From assembly GCF_900476085.1 (NCBI RefSeq), contig NZ_LS991952.1, positions 62,001-126,000 on the forward strand: a DNA stretch of 64,000 nucleotides, read 5' to 3'. A program made the position numbers and the translations under genes. Positions within the stretch are counted from its first letter, which is position 1, and each line of letters opens with the position of its first letter. This document shows, piece by piece, positions 1 through 10,363 of this stretch. Source of the stretch: Mycoplasmoides gallisepticum (GTDB taxonomy: Bacteria; Bacillota_I; Bacilli_A; Mycoplasmatales; Mycoplasmoidaceae). The notes beneath the pieces are model-generated. The model searched no databases and was not told where the DNA came from. It saw only the letters and a program-made list of their open reading frames with translations.

Positions 1-22
1 TCTCAACTTCACGTTTTTTTAT

Positions 23-904
23 CTATCTACTCTTATTTCTTCGCTTTAAGTAGTTATACTTAAGATTTTTTCACATGTATTTAAGATCGAATTTAGTTTG
101 CTTCTTAGCTAATGATGGATAAATGATTCTTGCATTTAATTCTTGAACACCATATCTCATTGCTCAGATTAGGGTGATTGAAACCATCGTAATCACAACC
201 CCAACAGGGATCACAGTTGGGAAAGGTACTCTTAAGATTTTTGATACAGATTGGTATTCACCACCAATGTATCAGTCAGCAATTAAGATTCCGTTTGCAT
301 TGTTGGTAATTTTGCGATCTAATTGGATAGAGCTTAATACATAACAAGCATATATCGCAATAAATAGGTATTGATTAAGAATATCTCTTGGAGTTCATTT
401 AGTCGTTCAACATATTAGCATTAATGCTACAGTTGTTGTCATCACGTGAAGAATGAAATAAAGTTGGTCATTACCAATTCCAATGAAGATAAAACGGTAA
501 GCTTCTAATTTACCAGTATATTGTTTGGCTAATCTAAATAATTCCCCATAAAGGTTAATTAACCCACCAAATAAAGCAATTGGTGCTGCAGATCTGATTA
601 TTAATTTATTTTTAGTTACCATCAATCCAAAACCAGCAAAGATCGCAAAGAACGGACAGATATCTAATAATAATAATCTTGAGTGTCTGATTGAGACCGC
701 AAAAGGGCTATTATCATCAGCAGCATTCCAACCTGGAATCAAGAATTGGATCTGTCTACCAATTATCATGTAAAAGAACATGAAGCCACCGATGAAAAAT
801 CAAAATCAGTAATTGTTTTCAAATCGAATAAAGAATTTAGAGGTTGCAATGATCAGTAGTAATCAAAGCGAGACTATGATCATTAAAATCGTTCCTAATT
901 GCAT
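23..904 (-). CDS. polytopic membrane protein, function unknown
   Basis: This reads as a 293-residue protein from an ATG at 904 to TAG, with TGA read as Trp. It has about seven hydrophobic segments separated by short charged loops and ends in a Lys/Arg-rich tail, so it is an integral membrane protein with the tail probably in the cytoplasm. There is no signal peptide cleavage site and no recognisable catalytic motif. It resembles small mollicute membrane proteins annotated with the DUF5378 or YwaF/TMEM164-like labels, but that link is from memory. It lies divergently from the ribosomal operon and shares the roughly 250-nt intergenic region with it. Confidence 0.75.
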
Positions 905-1049
905 CTGTTACCTATATTAAGATCTATTTTATTGAATTTTTAAAGGGTTTAACTGGGAATCTAACCAGTTATTACCTAAATATTATATAAGATAAAAGCA
1001 AAAAACCAATTAAAGCAGCATATTCTTCTTTAAGAAATAATTAATCTGG

Positions 1050-1055
1050 TATAAT
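1050..1055 (+). promoter_or_regulatory. putative -10 box of the S10 operon
   Basis: A perfect TATAAT preceded by TCTGG stands about 100 nt before rpsJ. No convincing -35 box is visible, which is common in mycoplasmas. It implies an untranslated leader of about 95 nt ahead of rpsJ. Confidence 0.6.
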
Positions 1056-1156
1056 TTACAAGTTGGCGTTTTGAAAAGATTGCTGATACACCAAAAACCG
1101 TTGTCAAGTATCAGGTAACTTTTTAAAAGCATTAATAATAAATAATAGGACAACAC

Positions 1157-1522
1157 ATGACAGAACAAAAAGCTAAATCTAGCAAAACATCAAGCGAAGA
1201 AGCAAAAAAGCAAAAAGAATTAACTGAGATCAAAATCAAGTTGAAATCATACGATAGCAGATTATTAGATCAATCTGTTAAAAAGATTTTTGAGATCGTT
1301 AAAGAAACTGGATCAAAATTTTGTGGTCCAATTCCATTACCAACTAAAAAGGAAGTTTTTACAATCATTCGTTCACCACACGTTGATAAGGCTTCAAGAG
1401 AACAATTCGAAAGAAGAACACACAAACGTTTAATCATTATTAAAAACTTAAAGAACGAAACAATTCAAAAACTTAAACGTTTTGTAATTCCTTCTGGTGT
1501 TGAATTACGCATTTACTTATAA
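1157..1522 (+). CDS. rpsJ: 30S ribosomal protein S10
   Basis: This is the first gene of the ribosomal superoperon. The 121-residue product contains the S10 signatures GPIPLPTKK and RSPHVDK; S10 is a 30S head protein near the decoding region and also the NusE partner in transcription antitermination. The usual length is about 102 residues. The extra length is a Lys/Ser-rich N-terminal extension of about 20 residues, typical of M. pneumoniae-group ribosomal proteins. The gene follows a promoter at 1050 and precedes rplC by 31 nt, as in the standard S10 operon. Confidence 0.97.
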   Translation: MTEQKAKSSKTSSEEAKKQKELTEIKIKLKSYDSRLLDQSVKKIFEIVKETGSKFCGPIPLPTKKEVFTIIRSPHVDKASREQFERRTHKRLIIIKNLKNETIQKLKRFVIPSGVELRIYL

Positions 1523-1553
1523 AAACATAGATTAATAAGGAGATTTTCAATAT

Positions 1554-2264
1554 ATGAAAGGAATATTTGGAACAAAGGTTGGAATGACTCAAGTTTTCGA
1601 AGAAAACGGTCGTTTGATTCCTGTGACTTTAGTGAGAGTAGAACCTAATCAAGTGGTTAGTGTTAAAACCAAAGAAAAAGATGGTTATGACGCAGTTCAG
1701 TTAGGCTTTAACCAAACTGATGAAAAAAACTTAAACAAGCCGCAATTAGGTCATTTTAAAAAAGCTAATACTAACAACTACAAGTACTTAGAAGAAGTAC
1801 GTGGAATGGTAGGTTACAAAATAGGTGACCTATTAAAAGTTGAAGAGCTATTCCAAGAAGGTCAAGTTGTCGATGTTCAAGCTAGAACCAAAGGTCGTGG
1901 TTTTACTGGAGCAATCAAACGTTGAAACTTTAAAATTGGTTCAAAAGGTCATGGTGCTGGATATCCTCACAGATTCCAAGGTTCAGTGCAAGCTGGTCGT
2001 GGAGGGTCTCAAGCTCAAAGAGTTATGAAGGGTAAGAAGATGTCAGGTCATTATGGTAATGAACTTGTTACAATTCAAAACTTGTCAATCGTTGGATTCT
2101 TACCAGAAGTAAGTTCAGTAATGATTTCAGGAGCTATCCCTGGAGCAAATAATTCTAAAGTAAGAATTACAACTTCTAAAAAGAATCCAAACACAGTTCT
2201 TACTTACAAATTAATTATTAATAAAAAGGCTAGCAAACCAGCTGGTGAACAAGCACAAGAATAA
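1554..2264 (+). CDS. rplC: 50S ribosomal protein L3
   Basis: The 236-residue L3 protein opens with the family signature MKGIFGTKVGMTQVF and keeps the central loop KGHGAGYPHRFQG, which reaches toward the peptidyl transferase centre. An in-frame TGA at 1923 encodes the Trp before NFKIGSKG, so reading it as a stop would wrongly split the gene. A clear AAGGAG Shine-Dalgarno sequence lies just upstream of the ATG. The C-terminal tail (AGEQAQE) is a little longer than in most bacteria. It sits second in the S10 operon, in the canonical position. Confidence 0.97.
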
Positions 2265-2290
2265 TTGAAATTTAAGGAAATTTACAAATC

Positions 2291-2920
2291 ATGTCTAAAA
2301 TAAAATTATTCGATTTATCTGGAAAAGTTCAAGAAGAAATCGAACTAAATCAAAAACTGCTTGTTAGTGAAGTACATAAACAAGCAATCTTCGATGCAAT
2401 TCTTGCTGAAAACCTATCACAAATTCAAGGGACTCACTCAACCCTTAAAAAAGGTGAAGTGAGCGGTGGTGGTAAGAAACCTTACCAACAAAAACACACA
2501 GGTCGTGCAAGACAAGGTTCGATTCGTAACCCTCATTACGTAGGTGGTGGTATCGCTTTTGGTCCTAAACCAAATCGTAATTACAAAATTAAGGTAAATA
2601 AAAAAGTAAGTTCATTAGCTTTCAAATCAGCAATTACTTCTAAAGTTAATAACAACGAATTCTTAGGATTAGTTGATTCGATTAAACAAGATAAACCAAG
2701 TACAAAAGCAATTGCTAAATTACTAAAAGAACTTAAGGTTAATAAAAAAGTATTAATCGTAGCTTTTGAAAAAAACGAAAACCTAGAAAAATCTAGTGCT
2801 AACTTACCTAACGTTTCATACAAACTATGAAACCAAGTATCAGTAAAAGACTTAATTGATGCTAACTGTGTCTTAGCGCAAAAAAGTGCAATTAATAACT
2901 GAGTTGAAAGGTTGAACTAA
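2291..2920 (+). CDS. rplD: 50S ribosomal protein L4
   Basis: The 209-residue L4 (L4/L1e family) is identified by the central loop around GTHSTLKKGEVSGGGKKP and KHTGRARQGSIRNP, which lines the peptide exit tunnel. A TGA at 2828 is read as Trp and a second lies near the C-terminus, before VERLN. In other bacteria L4 also represses its own operon through the S10 leader; no L4-responsive leader structure was recognised here. It stops 2 nt before rplW. Confidence 0.97.
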
Positions 2921-2922
2921 TC

Positions 2923-3249
2923 ATGCAAATTACTGACGTACTTATTAAACCAATACTTACTGAAAAAACTTATGGCATCATGATATCAGAACCAAGAAAG
3001 TACACTTTCTTAGTTAATGCCAAAGCCAATAAGAATTACATTAAGCAAGCTTTCAAAGCAATTTATGGAGTGACTCCAATAGCTGTTAATACAAAGATTA
3101 AAAAACCAGCTAGAGTTCGCACAGGAACACAAAACCCAGGTTATTCAAGACTGGAAAAGATTGCAATCATCACTGTTCCATTCGGAGTGGAAGTAGCAAT
3201 CACTGGAGAAAAACCAGAACCAAAAGAAGAATCATCTTCTAAAAAATAA
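2923..3249 (+). CDS. rplW: 50S ribosomal protein L23
   Basis: The 108-residue L23 begins MQITDVLIKPILTEKTYG, the family's N-terminal motif, and continues with the RNA-binding region around VNTKIKKPARVRTG. L23 sits at the exit of the peptide tunnel and docks trigger factor and the signal recognition particle. A short Glu/Lys/Ser-rich tail extends the C-terminus beyond the usual fold. It follows rplD by 2 nt, so translational coupling is likely. Confidence 0.96.
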   Translation: MQITDVLIKPILTEKTYGIMISEPRKYTFLVNAKANKNYIKQAFKAIYGVTPIAVNTKIKKPARVRTGTQNPGYSRLEKIAIITVPFGVEVAITGEKPEPKEESSSKK

Positions 3250-3295
3250 TTAGATATCAGGCGCAAAGCAAAAGGAATATAAATAATAAGCAGTT

Positions 3296-4147
3296 ATGCC
3301 GGTTAAGAAAATCGTAAATCGATCAAACAGTGGGATTCATCACAAGATCTCAATAGATTACAGCAAAGTGTTAACTACTAACACTCCGCAAAAATCTTTA
3401 TTAGCTAAGAAAAAGAAAAATTCTGGTCGTAATAACCAAGGAAAAATCACAGTAAGACACCGTGGTGGCGGTTCAAAAAGAAAATATCGGATCATTGATT
3501 TCAAAAGAAATCTACATGATGACAAGATTGCCTTAGTTAAATCAATTGAGTATGATCCAAACAGAAGTGCGTTTATCTCATTAATCGCTTATGAAAATGG
3601 TTACCGATCATACATCCTAACTCCACAAGGAATTAAAGTAGGTGATAAGGTAGTTTCATCTTCTCAAGCAATCGATATTAAAGTAGGTAACTGTATGCCA
3701 CTTGAATTCATCCCTGAAGGGACAATGGTTCACAATATCGAAATGACTCCTGGTAAAGGTGCTCAGATCGCTAGAAGTGCTGGAGCTTATGCTCAGATCT
3801 TAGGTAAAGATGATACAGGTAAATACATCAACCTAAAATTAGGTTCAAAAGAAGTTAGAAAATTCTTAAAGAACTGTCGTGCTGTTGTTGGGATTGCTTC
3901 AAACGTTGATCACAACTTAGTTCTATTAGGTAAAGCGGGGACAACTAGACACAAAGGGATTCGTCCAACTGTTCGTGGTTCTGCCATGAACCCTAATGAC
4001 CACCCACACGGGGGTGGTGAAGGTCGCAGCCCGGTAGGTCGTGACGCTCCAAGAACACCATGAGGAAAAAGACACATGGGTGTTAAAACAAGAAATAATA
4101 AAAAATCATCTACGCAATTAATTATCCGTAGACGTAACTCTAAATAG
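3296..4147 (+). CDS. rplB: 50S ribosomal protein L2
   Basis: The 283-residue L2 is of near-standard length (about 275). It contains [12 protein letters not shown] and, near the C-terminus, the highly conserved [18 protein letters not shown] with the His that is functionally important near the peptidyl transferase centre. A TGA at 4061 encodes the Trp of PWGKR. The gene is in the canonical position between rplW and rpsS. Confidence 0.97.
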
Positions 4148-4167
4148 GAAATTGGAAGGTCAAATAA

Positions 4168-4431
4168 ATGTCAAGAAGTTCTAAGAAAGGTGCATTCGTA
4201 GAAGCTAGTTTATACAAAAAAGTATTAGACATGAATGCACAACAAAAAAAGAAAATAATCAAGACTTGATCTAGAAGAAGTACTATTTTTCCAGATTTTG
4301 TTGGTCACACTTTTGCTGTTCATAATGGTAAGAAATTCATTAACGTTTATGTAACTGAAGATATGATCGGTCACAAACTAGGTGAATTTTCTCCTACAAG
4401 AACATTTAAAGGACACAGTTCTAACAGATAG
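4168..4431 (+). CDS. rpsS: 30S ribosomal protein S19
   Basis: This 87-residue protein starts [19 protein letters not shown] and contains [19 protein letters not shown] and [12 protein letters not shown], the hallmarks of S19, a 30S head protein that contacts S13 and the A-site tRNA. A TGA codes for the Trp in KTWSRR. Its length is standard. The start is set by an upstream GGAAGG and by the 20-nt gap from rplB. Confidence 0.96.
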
Positions 4432-4441
4432 GAGATAAACA

Positions 4442-4876
4442 ATGATCGCAATTGCAAGACAAAATAGAGTTAGAATCTCACCTCAAAAAGCACGATTAGT
4501 TTGTCAACTAATTAAGAACAAATCAGTAATAGAAGCACAAAATATCTTAGTTAATACTGATAAAAAAGGTGCTCGCATTATCTTAAAATTACTTAATTCA
4601 GTAATTGCTAATGCCACAAATAACCACGCAATGTTAGCTGAAAAACTTTATGTTTATGAAGTTGTTGCCAACCAAGGTCCAACTTTAAAACGTAACTTAC
4701 CAAGAGCAAAAGGTTCAGCTGATATGATCAGAAAAAGATCAACTAATTTCGTGATCAAATTATCAGATGATAAAAACGAAAGAAAACACGAAGTAGAAGC
4801 AATCAAAACTAGACTTAAAAAACGTGTTCTTGGACAAAACAAGAGAAAACAATCAGTTAGCGGAGAAAAGAAATAA
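4442..4876 (+). CDS. rplV: 50S ribosomal protein L22
   Basis: This 144-residue L22 contains the family core RVRISPQKARLVC at the N-terminus and LPRAKGSADMIRKRSTNFVI toward the end of the globular part. Its beta-hairpin lines the exit tunnel, where macrolide-resistance changes occur in other species. It is about 30 residues longer than typical L22 because of a Lys/Arg/Glu-rich C-terminal tail. A GGAG Shine-Dalgarno sequence overlaps the rpsS stop. Confidence 0.96.
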   Translation: MIAIARQNRVRISPQKARLVCQLIKNKSVIEAQNILVNTDKKGARIILKLLNSVIANATNNHAMLAEKLYVYEVVANQGPTLKRNLPRAKGSADMIRKRSTNFVIKLSDDKNERKHEVEAIKTRLKKRVLGQNKRKQSVSGEKK

Positions 4877-4878
4877 AT

Positions 4879-5670
4879 ATGGGTCAAAAAGTAAACTCTA
4901 ACGGTTTAAGATTTGGAATTAATAAGAACTGACAATCTCGTTGGGTAGCTAAAACTAATCAACAAACTGGTGACTGAATTGTTCAGGACGAAAAGATTAG
5001 AAACTACTTATTCAAGAAGTTCCACAGCGCTTTCATTTCAAACGTTGATATCGAAAGAACACAAACTTCAATCCGTGTTTTCATCTACGCTTCTCAACCA
5101 GGGATTATCTTAGGTAAAGAAGCCGCCAACATCAAAGTTATCTTATTAGCAATTAACAAGATCGTTGGTCGTCATATCAAAGTTGATGTTGACGTTCTTG
5201 AAGTGGGTAACCCTTCATTAAGTGCTAAGATCGTGGCTAGAGAATTAGCTGATGCGATTGAAAATCGTACACCATTAAGAACAGCGATGCGTCAAGCACT
5301 TAAACGCGTATTAAAAGCTGGTGCTAAAGGGATTAAAGTTTTAGTTTCAGGTCGTTTAAACGGTGTGGAAATTGCTAGAGATAAGATGTACATTGAAGGT
5401 AATGTAACCTTATCAACCCTAAGAACTGATATCGACTACGCACTAGAAGAAGCACAAATGTCTTATGGTGTGATCGGTGTTAAAGTTTGAATTAACCGTG
5501 GGGAAATTTTTGGTAAAGATTTCTACAAAAAACAAGCACACATTGTTAAACCAAAAGGTAGTGAAGCTAACCATCAAAGAAGAAACTCAAATAAATCTAA
5601 AGATTACCGAGATAACAAAAACAAACAGTTTAACAAAAACCACCAAAATCAACAACCTGCTAAGGAGTAA
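4879..5670 (+). CDS. rpsC: 30S ribosomal protein S3
   Basis: The 263-residue S3 starts [18 protein letters not shown] and has a KH domain (around residues 60-100) followed by the S3 C-terminal domain containing [18 protein letters not shown]. The Trp codons at several positions, including that at 5488, are TGA. Roughly the last 40 residues form an Asn/Lys-rich tail not present in most bacteria. S3 forms the mRNA entry channel with S4 and S5. The gene starts 2 nt after the rplV stop. Confidence 0.96.
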
Positions 5671-5675
5671 ATAAG

Positions 5676-6092
5676 ATGTTACAACCTAAAAGAACTAAAT
5701 ATCGAAAACCTCATAACGTAAGTTATGAAGGTAAAGCTAAAGGTAATTCTTATGTTGCTTTTGGTGAATACGGGATCATGGCTACTAATGGTGCTTGAAT
5801 TGATGCCCGCCAAATTGAAAGTGCGCGGATTGCAATTTCAAAACAACTTGGGAAAACTGGTAAGATGTGGATTAGAATCTTCCCACACATGTCAAAAACT
5901 AAAAAACCATTAGAAGTAAGAATGGGTTCAGGTAAAGGTAACCCTGAATTCTGAGTAGCTGTTGTTAAAGAAGGTACAGTGATGTTTGAAGTAGCAAACA
6001 TTCCAGAAGCACAAATGAAAGAAGCTTTAACAAGAGCTGGTCACAAGCTTGGTGTTACCTGAAAGATCGTTGCTAGACAAGGGGCTCAATAA
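5676..6092 (+). CDS. rplP: 50S ribosomal protein L16
   Basis: The 138-residue L16 has a standard length and the conserved pattern [26 protein letters not shown] and [18 protein letters not shown]16 organises helix 38 and the A-site finger of the 50S subunit. In-frame TGA codons encode the Trp of NGAWIDARQ and EFWVAV. Its TAA overlaps the rpmC ATG (TAATGA arrangement at 6090-6094), so rpmC is probably translated by reinitiation. Confidence 0.96.
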
Positions 6093-6553
6093 TGAATAAA
6101 GAATTAAGAGCAAAAACTAACGAAGAGCTAATTCAATTAGTTACACAATTAAAAGGTCGTTTATTAGAATATCGTTTTAAATTAGCCCAAGGTGAGCTAG
6201 ATAAAACTCATATTATTAAAGAAACTAGACAAACTTTAGCTAGAGTGCTAACAATCTTAACTGAAAGAGATGTTAAAGTTAATGTCAACGCAATGGTTTC
6301 ATCTTTTGTTAAAGAACAAACTAAACAAAAAGAGATCCAAGAATCAGTTAAAAAGATCAAGCAACTAAGAGTTGCTAAATTAAAACAAAATAAAGAAAAA
6401 CGCTTAGCAAACGCAGAAAAAGTTAAAGCTGCACCAAAACCAGAACAAAAAACTAAAAAAGTGAAGAAAGCACCTAAGAAAACTGAAACAGTTAAACCAA
6501 CTACAAATAAGAACAAGAAAAATGTTAAAGCTAAAACTAAGAAAAAAGGATAA
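6092..6553 (+). CDS. rpmC: 50S ribosomal protein L29 with long basic tail
   Basis: The first 65 or so residues ([20 protein letters not shown], then RFKLAQGELDKTH) are a normal L29, a small helical-hairpin protein near the tunnel exit. The remainder, to residue 153, is a Lys/Ala/Pro-rich extension with repeated KTKK and KKAPKK-like segments, making the protein more than twice the usual length of 60-70. Extensions of this kind on ribosomal proteins are known in the M. pneumoniae group; the role of this tail cannot be told from sequence. Confidence 0.93.
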   Translation: MNKELRAKTNEELIQLVTQLKGRLLEYRFKLAQGELDKTHIIKETRQTLARVLTILTERDVKVNVNAMVSSFVKEQTKQKEIQESVKKIKQLRVAKLKQNKEKRLANAEKVKAAPKPEQKTKKVKKAPKKTETVKPTTNKNKKNVKAKTKKKG

Positions 6554-6558
6554 TCTAA

Positions 6559-6816
6559 ATGCGTAATTCAAGAAAAGTTTTAATGGGTGTGGTTGTAAGT
6601 GATAAAATGCAAAAAACCGCTACTGTAAAGGTTGAGTCAAAAAACAGACACCCTTTTTATCACAAGTTGGTAATTTCTCACAAGAAGTATCACGTTCACA
6701 ACGAAGAAGGTGAAAATGCTGCTAAAGTTGGTGACAAAGTGTTGATTATGGAAACTCGCCCATTATCAGCAACTAAGCGTTGAAGAATTGCTAAGATTAT
6801 AGAACGAGCTAAATAA
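6559..6816 (+). CDS. rpsQ: 30S ribosomal protein S17
   Basis: This 85-residue S17 opens with [20 protein letters not shown], followed by the signature around [20 protein letters not shown] and the oligonucleotide-binding fold segment [14 protein letters not shown]. The terminal segment [12 protein letters not shown] is reached only when the TGA at 6781 is read as Trp. S17 binds 16S rRNA early in 30S assembly. It follows rpmC by 5 nt. Confidence 0.95.
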
Positions 6817-6843
6817 TTATTAAACAGGAGGATATTTGAACTC

Positions 6844-7218
6844 ATGATTCAATTTATGACAAGACTTAACGTCGCTGATAATACCGGTGCACGTGAAGTT
6901 GGTGTAATTAAGGTATTAAACGGTTCTAAAAGAAGATATGCTTCTGTTGGTGATATTGTTGTTGTATCAGTAAAAGACGCAATCCCTTCAGGGACAGTAA
7001 AAAAAGGTCAAGTATTATTTGCTGTGATCGTAAGAACTAAAAAAGGTGCGCAAAGAAGAGATGGAACTCACCTAGCATTTGATGATAATGCTTGTGTAAT
7101 TATTAAGAACCGTGAAGATTTTGCTCCAAGAGGAACACGGATCTTTGGACCAGTAGCGCGTGAGTTAAGAGATAAAGGATTTAACCGGATCGTTTCTTTA
7201 GCAAGCGAAGTGTTATAG
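6844..7218 (+). CDS. rplN: 50S ribosomal protein L14
   Basis: The 124-residue L14 begins [19 protein letters not shown] and ends [13 protein letters not shown], both diagnostic. L14 forms part of the intersubunit bridge and the binding site of RsfS in other bacteria. A strong AGGAGG Shine-Dalgarno sequence lies about 10 nt upstream of the first ATG, which supports this start over the internal Met. It is the first gene of the classical spc segment; no new promoter is obvious before it. Confidence 0.97.
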   Translation: MIQFMTRLNVADNTGAREVGVIKVLNGSKRRYASVGDIVVVSVKDAIPSGTVKKGQVLFAVIVRTKKGAQRRDGTHLAFDDNACVIIKNREDFAPRGTRIFGPVARELRDKGFNRIVSLASEVL

Positions 7219-7228
7219 GAGTAAAAGA

Positions 7229-7558
7229 ATGCAACGTATTAAAAAAGGTGATAAGGTTGTTATCATAGCGGGTAAGCACAAACAAAAAACAGGGATCGTT
7301 TTACAAGTATTCGTTAAAGAACAACGCGCGATCGTTGAAGGAATAAATATGGTGAAACGCCATACCAAAGAAAATGCCCAAAATCAAAAAGGTGGGATCA
7401 TTGAAAAAGAAGCACCAATCCACCTATCTAACCTTGCTTTATTAGATCATAAAGCTAAAGATGTAAGACCAGTTAAAGTTAAATATGGAACTGATCCAAA
7501 AACCAATAAAAAAGTGCGTTTATCTCGCAAAACAAATAATCTTGTAGGTGGTCAATAA
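7229..7558 (+). CDS. rplX: 50S ribosomal protein L24
   Basis: The 109-residue L24 has the KOW motif near the N-terminus ([19 protein letters not shown]) and the following [12 protein letters not shown], both conserved. L24 initiates 50S assembly at the 5' end of 23S rRNA. It has a standard length. Its stop overlaps the ATG of rplE (TAATG at 7556-7560), indicating coupled translation. Confidence 0.96.
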
Positions 7559-8115
7559 TGAATTTGAAAACTAAATATAAGACAAAAATCGTTCCATTAT
7601 TACAAAAAGAATTTGGCTTTTCTTCAGTAATGCAAGTTCCTAAGATCGAAAAGATCGTGATCAACATGGGTGTTGGTGATGCTACTAAAGATGCAAAACT
7701 ATTAGAACTAGCACAAGCTGAATTGCAAGCAATTAGTGGACAAAAACCAGTCATTACTAAAGCACACTCTTCAAACGCTTCTTTCAAAATTAGACAAGGT
7801 CAAGCAATTGGTTGTAAAGTAACTCTAAGAGGTGAGAAGATGTGAAACTTCTTAGAAAAACTAATTAACATTGCCCTACCACGCGTAAGAGACTTCAGAG
7901 GTTTATCAAACCGCGCATTTGATGCTAGAGGGAATTACACTCTAGGAATTAAAGAGCAGATCATCTTCCCAGAAATTATCTATGATAATGTGAAGAAAAT
8001 TCGTGGATTCGACGTTACGTTAGTAATTTCATCTGATAATGCTAAATACAATCACCGTCTTTTATTAGAATTAGGAATGCCTTTAATTAAGACTAAGGAA
8101 CACGCAAATGGCTAA
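7558..8115 (+). CDS. rplE: 50S ribosomal protein L5
   Basis: The 185-residue L5 carries [34 protein letters not shown] and, after the TGA-encoded Trp at 7843, [21 protein letters not shown]5 binds 5S rRNA and contacts the P-site tRNA. It runs 8 nt into rpsN in a different frame, so the last residues (KEHANG) are encoded over the rpsN start. The length matches the family (about 180). Confidence 0.96.
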
Positions 8116-8293
8116 AACATCATTAAAAATCAAACAAGCACGTCATGCTAAATTTAAAGTAAGAGCTTACACAAGATGCAAACGTTGTGGTCGTCCTCAT
8201 GCTGTGTATCGTAAATTTGGTATCTGTCGTTTATGCTTTAGACACCTTGCTTACAACGGTAGCTTGCCAGGTGTTAAGAAATCATCATGATAA
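8108..8293 (+). CDS. rpsN: 30S ribosomal protein S14, zinc-binding type
   Basis: This 61-residue protein is the short S14 type (RpsN1/S14Z) with two CxxC motifs, CKRCGR and CRLCF, which bind one zinc ion. The final Trp is encoded by TGA at 8288 and followed directly by TAA, giving the usual GVKKxSW ending. S14 is a late-assembling 30S head protein. Its start overlaps the end of rplE. Confidence 0.97.
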
Positions 8294-8316
8294 TAAACAG
8301 GGGTTAATAATAAACT

Positions 8317-8718
8317 ATGCATTTTGATCCAGTAGCAGATATCATAACTAAAATAAACAACGCCAATCGTGCTAAGATTGTTGAGTTACAAACTGAAGCT
8401 TCTAAACTAAAGGTTGCGATCTTAAACATCTTACTTAATGAAGGCTACATTCGCGGTTATGAGATCTATGACAATAAAGAAAAAACAAAATCAATTTTAA
8501 AGATCAAACTTAAGTTTGATGAAAACCGCGTTAGTTCACTAAACGGAATAAAACAAATTTCTAAACCTGGTTTAAGAATTTATGTTTCAGCAGAAAAATT
8601 ACCGAAAGTTTTAAACGGTTTAGGAATCGCGATCGTTTCAACAAACGAAGGTTTAATGACTGATAAATTAGCAAGAGCCAAGAAGATCGGTGGCGAAGTG
8701 CTTGCTTATGTTTGATAG
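8317..8718 (+). CDS. rpsH: 30S ribosomal protein S8
   Basis: The 133-residue S8 starts [20 protein letters not shown] and ends GGEVLAYVW; the last Trp is TGA (8713) and the stop is TAG. The C-terminal [19 protein letters not shown] is the S8 signature. S8 binds the central domain of 16S rRNA and, in E. coli, represses the spc operon; no such operator was identified here. An AGGGGTTAATAAT stretch precedes the start. Confidence 0.96.
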
Positions 8719-8736
8719 AAAGGGTTAATATAAGAT

Positions 8737-9288
8737 ATGTCAAGAATTGGTAATCGAGTTATCACAGTTCCTAGCAATGTTAGTGTTAACCAAACTAAAG
8801 AACTATTAACAGTTAAAGGCCCGTTAGGTCAATTAGATCTTAAGTTAAAAGAAGGCAGCAAAATTAAGGTTAACGTAGAAAACAACGAAATCAGACTAAC
8901 CCGTGGTGATGAATTAAAGCAAACTAAGATGTTACATGGTACTTACAATGCGTTAATTAAAAACGCATTAGAAGGAGTAACTGTTGGTTTTAAAAAAGAA
9001 TTACGCTTAGTAGGTGTGGGTTATCGTGCTAGCTTAAAGGATAATGTTTTAAATTTACAATTAGGTTACTCACACCCAATTAATTTAGATATTCCAAAAG
9101 ATCTAAAAGTAACTGTTGATAAGAACACTGAGATCACTGTCAGTGGAATTGATAAGCAAAAAGTTGGTGAGTTTGCTATCCAGATCCGTAAGTGAAGAAT
9201 GCCAGAACCATATAAAGGTAAAGGTGTGTTATACCTTAACGAACAAATTATTCGTAAAGCTGGTAAGACCGCAGAAGGGAAAAAATAA
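8737..9288 (+). CDS. rplF: 50S ribosomal protein L6
   Basis: The 183-residue L6 starts [15 protein letters not shown]. It has the duplicated L6 fold, with [23 protein letters not shown] in the second domain and the C-terminal signature [11 protein letters not shown]. Two TGA-free stretches are separated by the Trp at 9193. The protein has a standard length and lies near the GTPase-associated centre. It sits 18 nt after rpsH. Confidence 0.96.
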
Positions 9289-9294
9289 TAACTT

Positions 9295-9654
9295 ATGAAA
9301 CAAGTTAATATGAACCGTAATGAAAGACGTCAGATGCGTCATAAGCGGGTGATTAAAAAAATTCGCAGAATTGACAATGATCGTCCAGTAATGATCGTGG
9401 TTAAATCAAACAGCCACATCTCAGCACAAGTGTGAGATTTTAACCAAAACAAGATAATTGCTTCAAGCTCTTCTGTTAGTTTAGATCTAGTTAACGGAAA
9501 TAAAGAAAATGCGGCTGTTGTTGGTACTGATATTGCCAATAAGCTACTAAAAATGAAGATTGATGAGATCACCTTTGATCACGGTGGTTCAAAATACCAT
9601 GGCCGAATTGCTGCACTTGCAGACGCTGCAAGAAAAGCTGGTTTAAAATTCTAG
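9295..9654 (+). CDS. rplR: 50S ribosomal protein L18
   Basis: This 119-residue L18 starts [18 protein letters not shown] and contains the conserved core [20 protein letters not shown] (Trp from TGA) and the C-terminal [26 protein letters not shown]. It binds 5S rRNA with L5. The basic N-terminus is typical. The gene lies 6 nt after rplF, so the start is tightly constrained. Confidence 0.96.
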
Positions 9655-9667
9655 GATAATTTAAATT

Positions 9668-10348
9668 ATGGAAGATATTAAACATAACAAAAAACCAAAT
9701 ACAAACAATAGCGCAGAAACTAAAAAAGCAAGTGGAGCTAACCCACAAGCTAACCATGCTAACCCTAACAACCGTTCAGCTAGTGTTAACAATAATAGTG
9801 TTAACAATAATAAGAAAAACAGTTCACGTAGTTCTGACGAACGTAATAAAAGAAAAAACGAAAAGCGCACTAAGAGTGAATTTGAAGAAAAGATCGTAAA
9901 GATCTCAAGAATTTCAAAAACGACTAAAGGTGGTCGTACAATGCGTTTTAGTGCTTTAGTTGTTGTGGGTGATCGTAAAGGTCGTGTTGGCTTTGGAATT
10001 GCTAAAGCACTCGAAGTTCCCAACGCAATTAAAAAAGCTTTAAAGATGGCTGAAAACAACGTGCAAAAGATCGCTATGAACAAACACGGGACATTATTCC
10101 ACGATGTTTTAGGTCGTTCAGGTGCTGCTAAAGTATTAATTAAACCTGCACCTTCAGGTACAGGAATTATTGCTGGTGGGGCAATTCGTGCCGTGGTTGA
10201 ATTAGCTGGATTTACTGATGTTTACACCAAAAACATGGGTAAAAACACCCCGATTAATATGGTGAGAGCAACAATGGATGGGATCACATCTCAATACACA
10301 CCTAGACAAATCGCGAAATTAAGAAGCAAATCATTAAAAGAATTATAA
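9668..10348 (+). CDS. rpsE: 30S ribosomal protein S5 with Asn-rich N-terminal extension
   Basis: Residues from about 70 onward are a normal S5: [20 protein letters not shown] (double-stranded RNA-binding fold), [18 protein letters not shown] and [18 protein letters not shown]5 helps decoding accuracy and mRNA unwinding. The first 70 residues are an Asn/Ser/Lys-rich low-complexity extension with repeats such as [12 protein letters not shown], giving 226 residues instead of about 165. It is followed directly by rplO; rpmD (L30) is absent, as usual in mollicutes. Confidence 0.95.
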   Translation: MEDIKHNKKPNTNNSAETKKASGANPQANHANPNNRSASVNNNSVNNNKKNSSRSSDERNKRKNEKRTKSEFEEKIVKISRISKTTKGGRTMRFSALVVVGDRKGRVGFGIAKALEVPNAIKKALKMAENNVQKIAMNKHGTLFHDVLGRSGAAKVLIKPAPSGTGIIAGGAIRAVVELAGFTDVYTKNMGKNTPINMVRATMDGITSQYTPRQIAKLRSKSLKEL

Positions 10349-10363
10349 TAAAGGAGTTAATTA

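Noticed and set aside
2581-9757. Long reverse-strand frames opposite ribosomal protein genes
   Set aside because: They are shadows of highly conserved sense genes, with no start signals and no recognisable domains.
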